A stretch of DNA of 64,000 bases from Mimachlamys varia (Eukaryota > Mollusca > Bivalvia > Pectinida > Pectinidae). Both the position numbers and the translations under genes were made by a program. The notes below the pieces were generated by a model. The model ran no database searches, was not told where the DNA came from, and saw nothing but the letters and a program-made list of their open reading frames with translations. Below are positions 43,847-56,849 of the stretch, piece after piece. How positions within the stretch are numbered: the first letter of the stretch is position 1; each line of letters opens with the position of its first letter. The stretch spans positions 6,448,001-6,512,000 of the forward strand of contig OX392538.1 of assembly GCA_947623455.1 (NCBI GenBank). Reading direction: 5' to 3'.

Positions 43847-46308
43847 GAAACAGGGTCTGGGCAAGTTTCACTATCAACTTGATGTCATGTGCAGGCAGCT
43901 GCAAAAAGTGCAAGGCATAGACACAGTTTAAACAGAAGGAAGCACTTGACACCAGCAGCAAACATCCCACTGTTATCTGGTCGTTATTCTTCTCAATGCA
44001 ATGATATTTGTCAGCTAGGACAAGTACATCTATCACTCCTGCAGACCGTTGTAGACTCCTGATCAATGACAAATTACACACGGGTGGGCGGTTTACTAGA
44101 GTTTCTGTTGAAGAGAGTACAATATATGTGTAATATACAATAACAGTTAACAGGTATTGTTTTTTGTTTAGGCCTCTCTGGATTACACTTTACATTCATG
44201 TCCGATAAGTGAACAAGTTCTGGTCACTTTACTGAACTACCAGTAAATGGTATTGTTGTGGCTTCAAATGTTTTTTTCTATAAGTGTTAAAAATGTTCAG
44301 CATAATAGTTTTTTTTATTCGTTAAATCAAATGAAGCAAAGCATTTTTTCACTATATATATTAAAAAGTGTAACTATGGTCAGTTTGTTTTCCAAGTGCC
44401 TCAGATTACTAAGTAGAAAGGGTTTTCCATAGGACAGGGAAATTTAATTATTTTATTACATTTTTAAGTTCTTGAAAAAAATGATGAGTGGCTAATTTAG
44501 GGTGAACACGTTTTAGTGGTGGTCTTACACAATTAACAGACCTTGGCATTTCATGATGGCACGAAGAGTTGCTATATAACTTTTGAGAAAAAGGCTTGAA
44601 TATTTACTTTCATTTCATTTATGACATCAGATTCTCTCCCTATTTTTCTATTAAGAATATTTTTGTATTTGGACATGACGTTTGTCTCTGTTGGCTTTAC
44701 TGACACTTGTTTGCCTTTCCTGACACAATTAGGACAGTTTAATTGCCGTTCCAGGCGAGGCCTTTTCCTGTTACATTTGAATCACTTTAAGGACAAATTC
44801 ATGTACAACATACAGAGTGTATGTACTGGTACCTTCCTTTCATTCATGTACATGTATTAATAACAGATGTGGTCACAAAAAAATTACATGGTCTAAACAG
44901 TGTTATCAAATATTCATTTTAATACGAGTCAGGTCCGTTGTCATTAAAGTATGTTATACACAATTAGGCCCCAAGCTTTGGAAGGTTTATTGATTTGAAT
45001 CCAGTGGTTAGTGAAGATTCAAATTATTCTCTGAAGTACCCAAACTTATGTGCCTCATTCAATATTCTTTGTTTTCTTATTTTTTTTAAAAGTTTCCTAA
45101 TTAGCCACTAGGTAACTCTTATCAACCTTTGAACTAACCAACCCAGTTTGTTTACAAATAACATTGGAAATAGCCATTAATAAATTTGAAAATATGTGTT
45201 AATATTATAAAGTGAAAATGAAATCAGAATAATATATCTGTAAAATATGATTTGTTTATAAGCTGTTGTATAATTTTGTTTATAAAGTGCTGTCACCTTG
45301 TAGAATATATATGTGTCTGTCACCCTTCAGATGTACACAGCCTTGATAGGGTATTATATTCCCGCAGTTACGTACCTAACACTGTCACGTACCCAACACA
45401 TGGGGTGTGATCCCTAAACTGTACACGTGTTGCTACGCTTTACTATATAAAGCATTTATATTTTGCAGAGGTTTTATTTTTGGTATTTTGCATTTCCACT
45501 ACGATTCATGAATCCTAAACACCAGCGAAATATTTAGAACACCACTGGTGTTATGTAGAAGTGTCACAGTACAGTATCATTTCATGGTAAAAATAGACAT
45601 GGCATTGCTATATCCCTGGTACACATCAGCAATGTTACCTAAATTCAACTGGAAAATACAAGTTAGGATATGAGACATATTCCAATAAATAAATCAGTAC
45701 AAGCTTGTCAGTGATCAGGATATGAAACATATGGTCCGATAAATAACTTGATACAAGCTTGTTGGTGATCAGGATATGAAACATATGGTTCGATAAATAA
45801 CTTGATACAAGCTTGTTGGTGATCAGGATATGAAACATATGGTCCGATAAATAACTTGATACAAGCTTGTTGGTGATCTACTTACACTGACCTGTCTTAC
45901 ATCACACGATTTACTGACTGCAGGTGTTATAATTAGCAGTTGACCATGTGGTACATGGCTTAAAAGTGAACATGCTCAACACAAAACCGACCAAATCATA
46001 TCTGTATAAACAATAAAAGAAACACATTTAATGCTTACAACTCTTCCCTTTTGCATACTTGAAGTACTTAGACATTCGGGACAAGGTGTACTCGATGCAA
46101 AACTAACACACACACATTATTGAAAACAATAGCAAGCTGTGTAGTGCTGTTCCAGAATTATTTGTCCTCAAACAGTTATACCAGTATCATTTTTCAAAGT
46201 GAATGGGAACAATACCAACTTAGGTTTACCCAGTATATTGAGATATAAGTGATAAGTCATTTATCAAAATCCTGGAAGTGGGTATAGAGCAAAATTTAAC
46301 CCCTTGCA
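43847..46308. other. 3' flank / probable 3' UTR of plus CerS
   Basis: No coding sequence supported. An AATAAA at 45179-45184 and another near 46015 are possible poly(A) signals, but AT-richness makes chance matches likely. Confidence 0.35.
45655..45880. repeat. 54-bp tandem repeat, four units
   Basis: GATCAGGATATGAAACATAT plus GGTCCGATAAATAACTTGAT plus ACAAGCTTGTTGGT repeated; the first unit is more diverged. Confidence 0.93.
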
Positions 46309-46535
46309 ATTTGGTTTGGTTTATTTAGTTTTACGTCCTATTAACAGCTAGGGTAATTTATGGACATGCCAGGTTTTGAAGGTATCAGTTAGCCGGAGTA
46401 CCCTGGGAAAAACCACCGGCCTACTGTTTGAGTACCTGACAACTGCCCCATGTAAATTCAAACTCGCAACCCAGAGGTGGAGGGCTAGTGGTAGAATGTT
46501 GGAACACCTTAACCACTCAGCCACCGCGGCCCCAC
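46309..46535 (-). mobile_element. tRNA-headed SINE
   Basis: Read on the minus strand it starts GGGGCCGCGGTGGCTGAGTG (box A, tRNA-Ser/Leu-like) and continues to GGGTTGCGAGTTTGAATT (box B). The body has CCTCCACCTCTGGGTTG and GGTGGTTTTTCCCAGGG. The other end is the AAACCAAACC sequence. Flanks ACCCCTTGCAA and ACCCCTGCGAA look like a slightly decayed target duplication. Confidence 0.85.
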
Positions 46536-46739
46536 CCCTGCGAATATGTTCCGTAAACAAAAAACTTTAAATATTGACCCCATGAATTAAAAATGCTATA
46601 TTGTATATAATATTTGTGTTAAACTGTTACTGTTGTTATTTTGTTAACATAACATTAAATATTTTCAAACCATGGATATCATTTGTTAGTTAGTTTTTGT
46701 GTCAACTAGGTAATCTTTTGTACCTTTTCACAGGTCTCC

Positions 46740-47185
46740 AAATCAGTATTTCTTTTGTTCGGATTACGGTTTTGTACTTTATCAAGTGTCACTGGTTAAA
46801 TCTTTCTTTTGTTCGGATTACGGTTTTGCACTTTATCAAGTGTCTCTAGGTAAATCTCTCTTTTGTTCGGATTATGGTTTTGTACTTTTACAAGTGTTTC
46901 TGGGTAAATCTTTCTTTTGTTCAGATTACGGTTTTGTACTTTTACAAGTGTTTCTGGGTAAATCTTTCTTTTGTTCAGATTACGGTTTTGTACTTTTACA
47001 AGTGTTTCTGGGTAAATCTTTCTTTTGTTCGAATTACGGATTTGTACTTTTCAAGTGTCTCTGGGTAAATTTTTCTTTTGTTCGGGTTACGGTTTTGTAC
47101 CTTTACAAGTGTTTCTGGGTAAATCTTTCTTTTGTTAGGATTACGGTTTTGTACTTTTCAAGTGTCTCTGGGTAAATTTTTTTTG
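46740..47185. repeat. 54-bp tandem repeat, about eight units
   Basis: TTCTTTTGTTCGGATTACGG plus TTTTGTACTTTTACAAGTGT plus TTCTGGGTAAATCT. Because 54 is a multiple of three, it leaves a 129-codon open frame that I regard as an artefact. A poly-G run follows at 47257-47272. Confidence 0.93.
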
Positions 47186-47279
47186 AAAAGTTTTGGAAGT
47201 TTTGCAAAATGAATTGGTTTGTTTGTGAATATTGTTTTGTTTTTTCGGGGTTTTTTTTGGGGGGGGGGGGGGAGATATT

Positions 47280-50200
47280 AGTCCTATTGGGAGACACTTA
47301 TAAGAAATATGTTTATTTACATGTACATCTAAATAATTAAATACATGTATCAGGCAATGGATATTTAAAAAGCCTTAGTTGTCTAACTTGTTTCAATATT
47401 TGCCTCCATTTTTTTTACATATCAAGCCAAACTATGTTGCATTTAAAGGTTGTGTGTTATGATTAAAAGGATTTTTTTCCAGTATGGTATTACCGGGTAA
47501 TATTTTTGTAGTCACCAGAGTATATATTTTATTAACAGCAAACATGTTTATTTTTATTTGTAGAATTAAGTTTATATCTTATTATGCTTTTTGTATATTT
47601 GTATAATTACTGCTTTGCTGAAAGTCCTGCTGTAAAAGTAGAGTATATAATATATCTAATAATAGGAAGTTAAAAAGTCCCAGTACCAAAGTAATCATTA
47701 TGTGTATTAATTAAGAAAATGTTTTCAATGTTTTATTGTTACTGTTTGTTTTCTTTTCTTTTTTCTGTACATTTTGATGAGTATTTCAACTTACACAATA
47801 TTTTGCAGCATTATTTGTATTTGATAAAGGTGTTGACTACCCGGTATTTGTTTTGTTTTGATATTAGGGTACAAGATTTCTGACTGTTTACATAAAACAA
47901 AATGTCAAATTAATATAGAAACAGCCAATATGTTATTCCAAATTAACTGAAACAACGAGTATCAAATAATAATCAAAAGATAGTGGTAATATTTTGGTAC
48001 TTTTGATAATTAAAAAGAAAACTTGAACAATTAAGTCTTTTAGTTATGTAAGTATTTCTTATGCTTGTTAATAATTTCAAATTGTGTTTGCACACACATA
48101 TATATATATAATGCCTGTAAATATAGGTCAGTGTTGGTCGAGTGGGTCATTCAACGTATAAAATACTAAATGGTTGGACTGGCAAACAATTCCATTTATG
48201 TGCTATTCCAATACTTATAACAAATGCGGCACTACACATAATAGTATACAGTTATATTTGTTCCGGAGGGAAATGGTTTTTCATCAAAGTGGATCATAAT
48301 TTTTTCTGTTTACTGAATCATTCATTATATTACTGTTTTTTAAATTTATTTCTTTACACAATTTCAAAAAGAAAAGAATTATGGGAAAACTGTTTATGCA
48401 GAGAATGTGTATTAAAGTGGTGTTTGAATTAATTTAGAAATCGGATAAAATTCTGGTTTTATTTTAGCATTGAAATGATTTATGCTTGTGTACATTGTCA
48501 TATCAACGGTAGAAAAAGAAAAAAAAATTTCAAATGATACATCTGATCGTTGCAACATACTAATGCACAAATTGTATAGATTCTGACACTGTACTTATAA
48601 CAATTATGTTGCCGCTAGCCCCCCTCAACATCTGCAGAGTCACAGGTTGAAGTGATATGGCTAGGTATTGGCCACAGGTAGTTTTCCTTCGGGTTCTCTA
48701 GCTTTCCTCCATTTTAAAACCTTTCATGTCCTTGAATGACCGTAGGTGTAAAGTTATAGGAGGTATTAATATAAAGGAACCAATTAAGCCAAACCAAATA
48801 AGCTGATTGGACAATAATTATCGTGTCAAAACCATTATTTAAACCATGTGATAATAAGTGTGTTTGGGCAATAACTATCAGGGAGCCAACTATCAATGTG
48901 AAAACAACACTAATTCAAGCCATGTGATAATAATTATAAGTGTGTTTGGGCAATAACAATCAATGTCAAAAACCAAAATTCAAGCCATGTGATAATAAGT
49001 ATTTATAGAAATTGTATCACCTGAGAATCATGTGGTTATGTATGGAAGTTATAACTTTGATTTTTTTTTTTTCATTTTTGTGTTGTGTAAGTAAACAAAT
49101 AAATATATGTCAGTTATAACAGGTTGTATTTTGTCTCCCTGCCTTCTGTGCAGACTTCATCTTCAGATGTCTTTTGAGTACACCGCTATATCAACTTCAA
49201 GTTATGTGTTTCACTAAATAATGTCTTAGTGAAACCTTCGTTATTGAATATACTCACTGATGTCCTATAATTGAATGTATTAAATGTAATGATGCTTTGT
49301 GACTACAGTTAAATGTATTCATTAGATGATGTCTTCAGTACATATATGAACCAAAGAAATCCACTATTTCTATTCGTTTGATGCTTTCTGATGTTCCAGA
49401 GGAAGTATTTCTACTGGGAAAATATTCTTGTTCAACTAGTATGTCCAAACTCTTGACTCGCTCATTGTATGTCAGTCTCAGAAAATGAAGATCAAGCATT
49501 TTTTGTTGATATATGTGTCTCTTAATTGTTTATATCAAAATATATATATGCCACAATACCCACCAAATGTATTTCTACTGGGTATGTTTTTCTATGGGGT
49601 ATGTTTCAATTAACTCTCTGTACTTTGTGCCCTTTCTGGCTTCAGAACCGAAGGAAGGCATTTGGCTTACCTCCGGAAGTTTTTACAACATGGCGGATGA
49701 CATTGTGCATTTTTGATTTGTCGTCTCTCGTTACGGAAAAAAACACCTGTAAGTGTTCTCCCCTAGTGTTGTTGAGTTGATAATTTTTTACATTGTATTT
49801 AAAGGTTGCTTTGGAGACTATGATGTATTGCAGACAGCGTATATATCTAATAAAAATAGATGTTTTGTACATCACTCTTGAAAGAGTGTAGTCTGATAAA
49901 ATATAGGTCAGCTGACCAAAAACCAAGGTATTGACCGACCGAAGTGATTGGTTCGGAAATTTTGGGCATCTATTATATGTCATTTTATGGGGTAATTGCA
50001 AGTTTCATCTGCTAATTGCAACTTATAAGCATTTGGATAATGTCAACATAGCGTGTCGACAGCGACTATATATGACAGTTGGGAGGAGGGAGCTCATTTT
50101 ATTGACTATAGTCAACACGGTACCTAAAGAGTTAAACAGGACATATTGTATGACCAACAAGATTTTGTTTTTCCAAAATGTAGTTTGTAATATTTTTGTG

Positions 50201-52120
50201 CACCAAGTCTCCATCTACTTACCACATTTCAGCATTCAGCAAATACTATTCAGCAGAATATAGCGTAGGGTTTATTCCCCATATGTCTTTTAACATATAT
50301 TAGAATGCATAGTTTAGCTACTAACAACCCCCCACCCCCCAAATTACTCTTAGAAAAATATGTTACTAACTGCACTTATTTTACATCAATCAAATATCAG
50401 ATGGCTATGTAAATGTATTGAATGCTTATTTTAATTTCCCCTAAATTACACTTAGAAAAAGCGGTTTCTAAGCGTACTGTTTTACATCACTCAAACATCA
50501 GATGGTTATATAAATTATTGAATGCTTGTGTTGGACTGCTTCTGATTCAACATCTTGAACATTTTTGAGTTTGTTTAAATGACTTTATGATTTTGGAGTT
50601 TATTTGAACCCTAAACCCAAATGCTTTTATTTGCTGCTTGTTCCATGTCTCAGATACACCTGAGTGTATGTCATAGAAACTTACATCTTGTACATGGAGG
50701 AGGGCGATTAAAAGGGTATTTTTCCTTGTGCAAGTATACAGTGTATGTATCATCTACTCGGTTGTGATATTTAATGTTACAAGTCTAAACCAATTGTATA
50801 AGGAAAGGTACTGTGACTGATTATTTTGATGAAACATAACTATATTCCATTTTCTTTTAACTGGCGTATTTTTTTACTAGTTTTGTTCTAGGCAACTTAA
50901 TTATAAGCTCCCAAGTGTTTTTCTGACAATCGTCCTTCAATTTGTACATACAACATGTCAGCATATCTACTGAATGAGAGTTTTTTGGCTATGTTAAATT
51001 TAGTTGTATTGTTAGGAGTTTGATATGTAGTTTTTCTACTTGTTGATTACATATAATTACTAACATTGAGTTGATTTATAGATTTTTGAATAGAATATAA
51101 TCATTTAGTATAGTTATTAATACATAGATAAATCAATGGCGACTATAGTGCTGTGTCCCCATTTTGCCTGTAAAATGTTTTGTTGGACCTCTATAATTGA
51201 GAGATATGTTCTGTTTTAGTATATTTTATTGATGTTATGTAATGTAAATCACGTGAAAAAACCACCTACCATGGCCTGTTTTACATGAGGTTGTGACTTC
51301 ACACACAGGCAGAATCCAGTGTTGTGATTGGTTGGAAGTGCAGCCATATTATTCTTAAAATAAACAGCTAATCAAGACACCATATTTTGGCATAAGAAAA
51401 AAGAAGCTGAACAGGGCACTCTACTTGAAGTAAATATATTTTTTTGTATTTTTAGTGGAGTTTACTTTAACAAAGAACAATTATAAAAATCATTATCATT
51501 ATTAATTATTGTCTCAACTCATGTCTAAAGTCTCTGTTTGATTAAATGATCTCTGTTAGCGCTGCCTAAACCTGAAGTTAAATTTATATTGATAGGTTAT
51601 TTTTTCGGCATGATTCATCTTTGATAAAACATTTCTGAAAGAAAATTGTACTTTGTTGGATTTTTATGAGAAAATAGATCTGAAATTATTATATAAAAGA
51701 TAACCTGCATGTTTCCTAAACCAGTATTTGATCAAATGCCCTGCAATTCTTATTATTTTGGTTAAACAAACTAGGAATCTTGTCAATGAATGTTTGAACC
51801 AACTGTGCTATACATGTCGTTGCATGTATAATTATGATAAGGGGAGATAACTATATGTAAAATAACGATAAGGGGAGATAAATTTGTTGTAGGACTTGCT
51901 ATAGTGCAGTGTTACAAGGACAAAATACATAGAATAGAATAGGACTGCTCAACATGACACATTGATTTATTTGTGACAAATTGTAACATGCAGAGTTGGT
52001 AATGTAGCTATATAATTTATGTAGCGTACATGTTTACTTTAGGAACATCATACATTTAATTATTAGTATTGTAATACTTGAATCATTCCACTATAATTAG
52101 CACCAGAGTGCTGTAACCCA
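47280..52120. other. Non-coding stretch
   Basis: AT-rich DNA without supported genes. Three diverged copies of AAGCCATGTGATAATAAGTG-type sequence lie at 48840-49010. I recognise no coding exon in the open frames here. Confidence 0.5.
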
Positions 52121-52970
52121 TGTGACCTCAGTAAAAGATGTCTTTGCACCATAATTTCTTGTGTTCGTTAGTTAGTTAGTTACAAGTTTTACGCTGATAC
52201 AGACACCAATTTACATCGGTGTTACGAACCAGCATAATATTTTGTGTATTGCCTGCTCCTTTATATACATGTAGCCAATTTGACCTCAGTAGTAGATGTC
52301 TTTGCACCATAATTTCTTGTGTATTGCCTGCTCCTTTGTATAATGTAGCCCACAAACCACAAAATGTTGTTTTGATATGCCCCTGGACGAGACATATTAA
52401 GGTATTGCATTGTCCGTCCATCTGTTTGTTGTAAACATATATGATATGGCAATGTCTGTCTGTCCATCCATCCGTCTGTTGTAAACTTTTATTTGTCTGG
52501 AGACCTCCTACCACAGTTTTCAACCGGTTTCTAAACTTTTTACATTTCTTCATCATAACATGAACTTGTGTTTTCCTGTGCATCAGTGTTTCATGATCTA
52601 AATCTTGTCTGAAGAACAGTTTTCAACTTTGTACATACATGTATATCTTTATGACATGAAGTTGTGTTTTCCAGAACATTGGTTAGATTCAACTATGTTT
52701 TGAAAAGTTACTCTCCCTGACATATTTCACTATTTAAATCTTGTCTGGAGTTCTCCTCTAATGGTTTTCAGCCAATCTAACTTTAAACATTATTCACCAT
52801 GACACAAAGACTATATTTGGAGTTACTGCCCCTTTCATATTTCAAAATCTAAATCTTTCAACCAATATTTCATTTAAATTTTATAAAGAGTTATAAAGTT
52901 TAAGGACGATGAAAACTGTGCTGTCTTGTGACATTGCAATTGAATTGTAAGTTTTTCATTCTGATACAAT
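52121..52970. repeat. Diverged duplications
   Basis: GATGTCTTTGCACCATAATT plus TCTTGTGT occurs at 52138 and 52297, and TATTGCCTGCTCCTTT twice. From 52490, blocks with ATCTAAATCTTGTCTG recur in diverged form about every 130-150 bases. Confidence 0.6.
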
Positions 52971-52972
52971 TA

Positions 52973-53804
52973 CAGTGCACTCCTCTTTATATCATTTGTC
53001 AGACAAAAACATGATATTAAAGGCCCAATATACGTAACTAAGGGGAATTTTCGTGATTCTGAAAAATTCTGAAAAAAAATCCAGTTGATAACCATCCAAA
53101 AATAAGCCTAAAACGAAGTAAACCTGAGCGGTAACTAACAAGAAACTCTTGACAAAAAAAATCCAAAGAATTGAAAATGATTCAGGTGGGGCCCACTTCA
53201 ACAACAAACCGAAGGTAGAAGACGGTTCGAAATGGACGCGTGTTTACAATTACCGAGTTTCAACTGCTGTTGTATCGGTAACCGCGAAAGAATTCATTTT
53301 GAATATTGCTGATATCAGTTAATCTTAACTAAATCTATAAATATAATAAGTTATTAGGCTTGATTTTCGCTTCAAGTTTTGCCGAAAGTTACGTATATTG
53401 GGCCTTTAACAGGAATGTAACATTAAGAGAAACATGCTTTTTCACTAAATTTAGTGCATTTCCAATCTCCATAGCTAAAATTAAGATATCCAATGTACAG
53501 GTACATATGAAGATGTTTCAATATATAGATAACATTATTTCAATTAAAAATCATTTTTTTGGGTTATTTTTATTTCCTTTGCAAAATTTTGTACAAGTTG
53601 TATCTGATATCAATGGAAATGACATCATTTTCTGGATATTTTATGTGATCGGTTAAAAAAACATGATATTAAGAGGAATTCACCTCAAAATACATGATAT
53701 TATAACCAAATAAAATTACATAGAGAGAAAAATGGTGTTTGGGAAAAACATGATATAAAGAGGAATGTGATATTAACAGGGGTGATATTAAGTGGAGTCC
53801 ACTG
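52973..53804. mobile_element. 832-bp CAGTG TIR element with TA flanks
   Basis: Left CAGTGCACTCCTCTTTATAT and right end GATATTAAGTGGAGTCCACTG are imperfect inverted repeats with TA on both outer sides, as in Tc1-like elements. Interior repeats of AACATGATATTAAGAGGAA. Contains the nested TTAA MITE copy B. Confidence 0.7.
53021..53405. mobile_element. TTAA MITE, copy B (385 bp), nested
   Basis: AGGCCCAATATACGTAAC to TACGTATATTGGGCCT with TTAA on each side (53017-53020, 53406-53409). Inverted relative to copy A at 33138-33508 and alignable along its whole length (for example GTGGGGCCCACTTCAACAAC). Confidence 0.88.
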
Positions 53805-53806
53805 TA

Positions 53807-56800
53807 CATATTTTACAATTGCATGAAGGGAGTATATTGTACTACCACCCTGCATATTGCCAGCAAGTTAGCCGCTACATAGTGAGTAACAACAAATCAG
53901 ATACATAAATCACCACCACAGTAATTCTCCCACTATAGACTTTGACTGCTGGTGTCAGCCAGTCATTCTCACATATATACTCAGACTCGGTCTTTACCGT
54001 ATTTAAAACCAATGTTTCTGGAAATACTAGGGAATTATCTTTACATGTTCACACTAAGACAATTCTAGTGTGCTTCGCTTTGACACTTTGTACTGTAAAC
54101 ATTTTCATGCAGTTACAAAATTTTGAGAAGATCGATTATAACATATAACCGGCCCATTTTACATTTTAGGAAAACATTCATCAGATAGAGGTATTTGTCT
54201 ATGTTTAAAACATATAGCCAGCGGTAATAGGCAAGAAATTATGGTACAGTATTAGTTAATGTTATGTATATATGTGTGTCAAAGGTTGTTTAGAAAATAT
54301 AGATTATAAGAAGAATATAGGCATACCACATATACACATGTACCACACTGTAGACAAACAACATTTATCTATTTTTATAAGAAAACAATGCCTTTTAGCA
54401 AGCCCATTGAGGGAGTGCAAGGGTCAAAGTTAAATAGAGGTCAAATAAGAAGTACTAGAGGTCAAATTGAAATTTAGGTCATGATCAGATAATGACCAGA
54501 TTAGGAGGAGTAAGTTAAGATAAAGATCAAAATTAGAGATTGATTTTTTTGAATAGTATATTGACCAATAATTTTAAATCATTCTAAATGATGAGTGACT
54601 GACAGTGTTTAACATATGTAGTGGAACACAGAAGGGTTCATGATAGTTAACACAATAACATTACTCTCAGTCAGGATTAAGGTTGTTTTGATCTGGTGAT
54701 TAAACTGAATGACTTGTTTATATCTGTTTTTACATCTGCACGTTAGCTTTACTGACAAAGCCATATTTTGCAAATTGACAGATGATCCTTACTAGCTGTT
54801 ATTTTATTTTTGATTGATGGATTATCTTTTGATAGAATTTTTCAAATGGTAATTTGATGACGTCATGATGACAGGGACTACCAGTAAGGAACAGTGTTTC
54901 TGGTGATAGTAGATAGACCTTTGTATAAGATTGATATCTGGAATCAAATACGTCGTGAATAAGATGTCAACAACAGCACTACTAGAAAAGAACATTATGG
55001 CAACCTAATGTTTTGGCCTGTTGTTTTCTGTAGTGAGCATTAATATACTAATGACATTCATTTGACAGTCATCTCAAATGTGAGATGTTCTCAAACATGG
55101 AGCTTTTCCTAAAACTATTGACAACACTTATTCCTACAGCTTTGGGTATGAGTTATGGCTTGGGAAGAGCTGGTAAATTAGAGGACAGTACATGTTAGAC
55201 TTGAGCATGGAGAATGTTTTGTTTTATTATTGCAAAATCATTTTGTAAAGTTATCATTTGAATTTCAAATTAGAAAAATATTTTGTTTAAGATTACAGTT
55301 ATTGGCTTGCAAAATATTAAGACTTTTTCGTCGACTAGGTTTGAGGTAACTTAAACAAATGAACTTAAGTTTATGCCATCATCTACATTTCATGATGCTG
55401 TAGTCATATCTGTACATTGTTACCTGTTTCTATACATACAAAGTCATGTTAATGACATCATTGTCATCAAATAAACATATCCTTCACTTTGCTCATTTCA
55501 CACACTGTTGACCTCAAGCTGTAACTATGACAACGCTGTATGTACATATAACCATATATGCGCATTGTTATACAAAATAAAATGGCTTTGTTCCTCACAT
55601 TACTAGCTGTTAGTTATTTGTGGTACAAGTTTTAATTCATTTTCAGGTCACCTGCCCGAAGGTTTATTAAATCTGATCATGTGAATATTGACATTCATAA
55701 TATCTATAATACATGAACTTAATATTAATCTATCTGGGACTCTTGAACGCCCCAAGGAGTAATATGAATGCACTGATTATATATATAATTACTTTGATCA
55801 ATACATGACTCGGTTTGACAAGGAAGTTAGAGTTATCTCCCTTATACAGGCGCCAGGGCTACATTGTACTCGGATATCACTCAATCTAAATGTACAATAT
55901 TAATATACATGTAATGTAATTGAACACCATTGACGTAATAAACAATAAATACATCATATTTACACATTGAGAAATAACAATATTTACAGTTCGTGTTTAT
56001 TTTCAAGATGTAAAATGATTGCGAACTGAAGTCTATGTTCATTTTGCTCGACGTACTGACAAAATGTCAACGGTTCCAAACTCCTACATCAGCGTCGTGT
56101 CGACACGTGTTCTCTAGCCGCGCCGACATCGATCTAACCAACGCTTCGACTCAAACCTGAAAAATATATATCCTGATTACACACAATGACAAATGTCCTT
56201 GTGATCCTTAAAACCATGTCAAAAATTAAACGCATGCTCAAAAACTGTCAGATAACTCTTTAATTTTGCGCCAGAATCTCAAACACCCAGATTCATGCGC
56301 GAAATAAGTTTAATTAAAAAATGTATGTAAAAAGTGTTAGATGAATGCTTTAATTGATATTTCAGTCATATATTAAATTACAGACTTTTAAAAATCTATT
56401 TATTCTACGAAGAACTAGGTTTTACTTACTCCACCAATTCAACAAAACGAGATCATTGCTGAGAGAAATATTTAGAAAAAAGACAAAAAACTGCAAATTT
56501 GTCAATATCGTCAACTATAGTGCATAAACATCAATTTACAACGAGTAGAGTCCATCTAGAGGTTCATACCCTCCACTCATTCAATATAATGACTTCATCT
56601 TAAAGTTGCTTAACAGTTATTTGTATACGGTCAGCAAGAGGAACAAGGTTAACATTTCAATGACGCAGATTGTAAAACAAAACTGTCGACTAAATAAATT
56701 TCGTTACCGCCATCTTACTAAATCTTTTGGTTTGACGCATTTTTTTTGTCCTCGAAAGGACTTTCAACAGTGGTTCTATCACTGAAAATAGAATAACACA

Positions 56801-56849
56801 CTACAAGACGTATTAACAAAACACTGATGATGTTTGTTATGTTGAAAGT
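53807..56849. other. Non-coding stretch
   Basis: AT-rich, no supported gene, RNA or clear repeat structure. The 56040-56170 part is locally less AT-rich (GTCGACACGTGTTC) but has no recognisable product. Confidence 0.4.

Noticed and set aside
46786..47175. 129-codon repetitive ORF
   Set aside because: Produced by a 54-bp tandem repeat whose length is a multiple of three; no signal, domain or neighbouring exon supports it.
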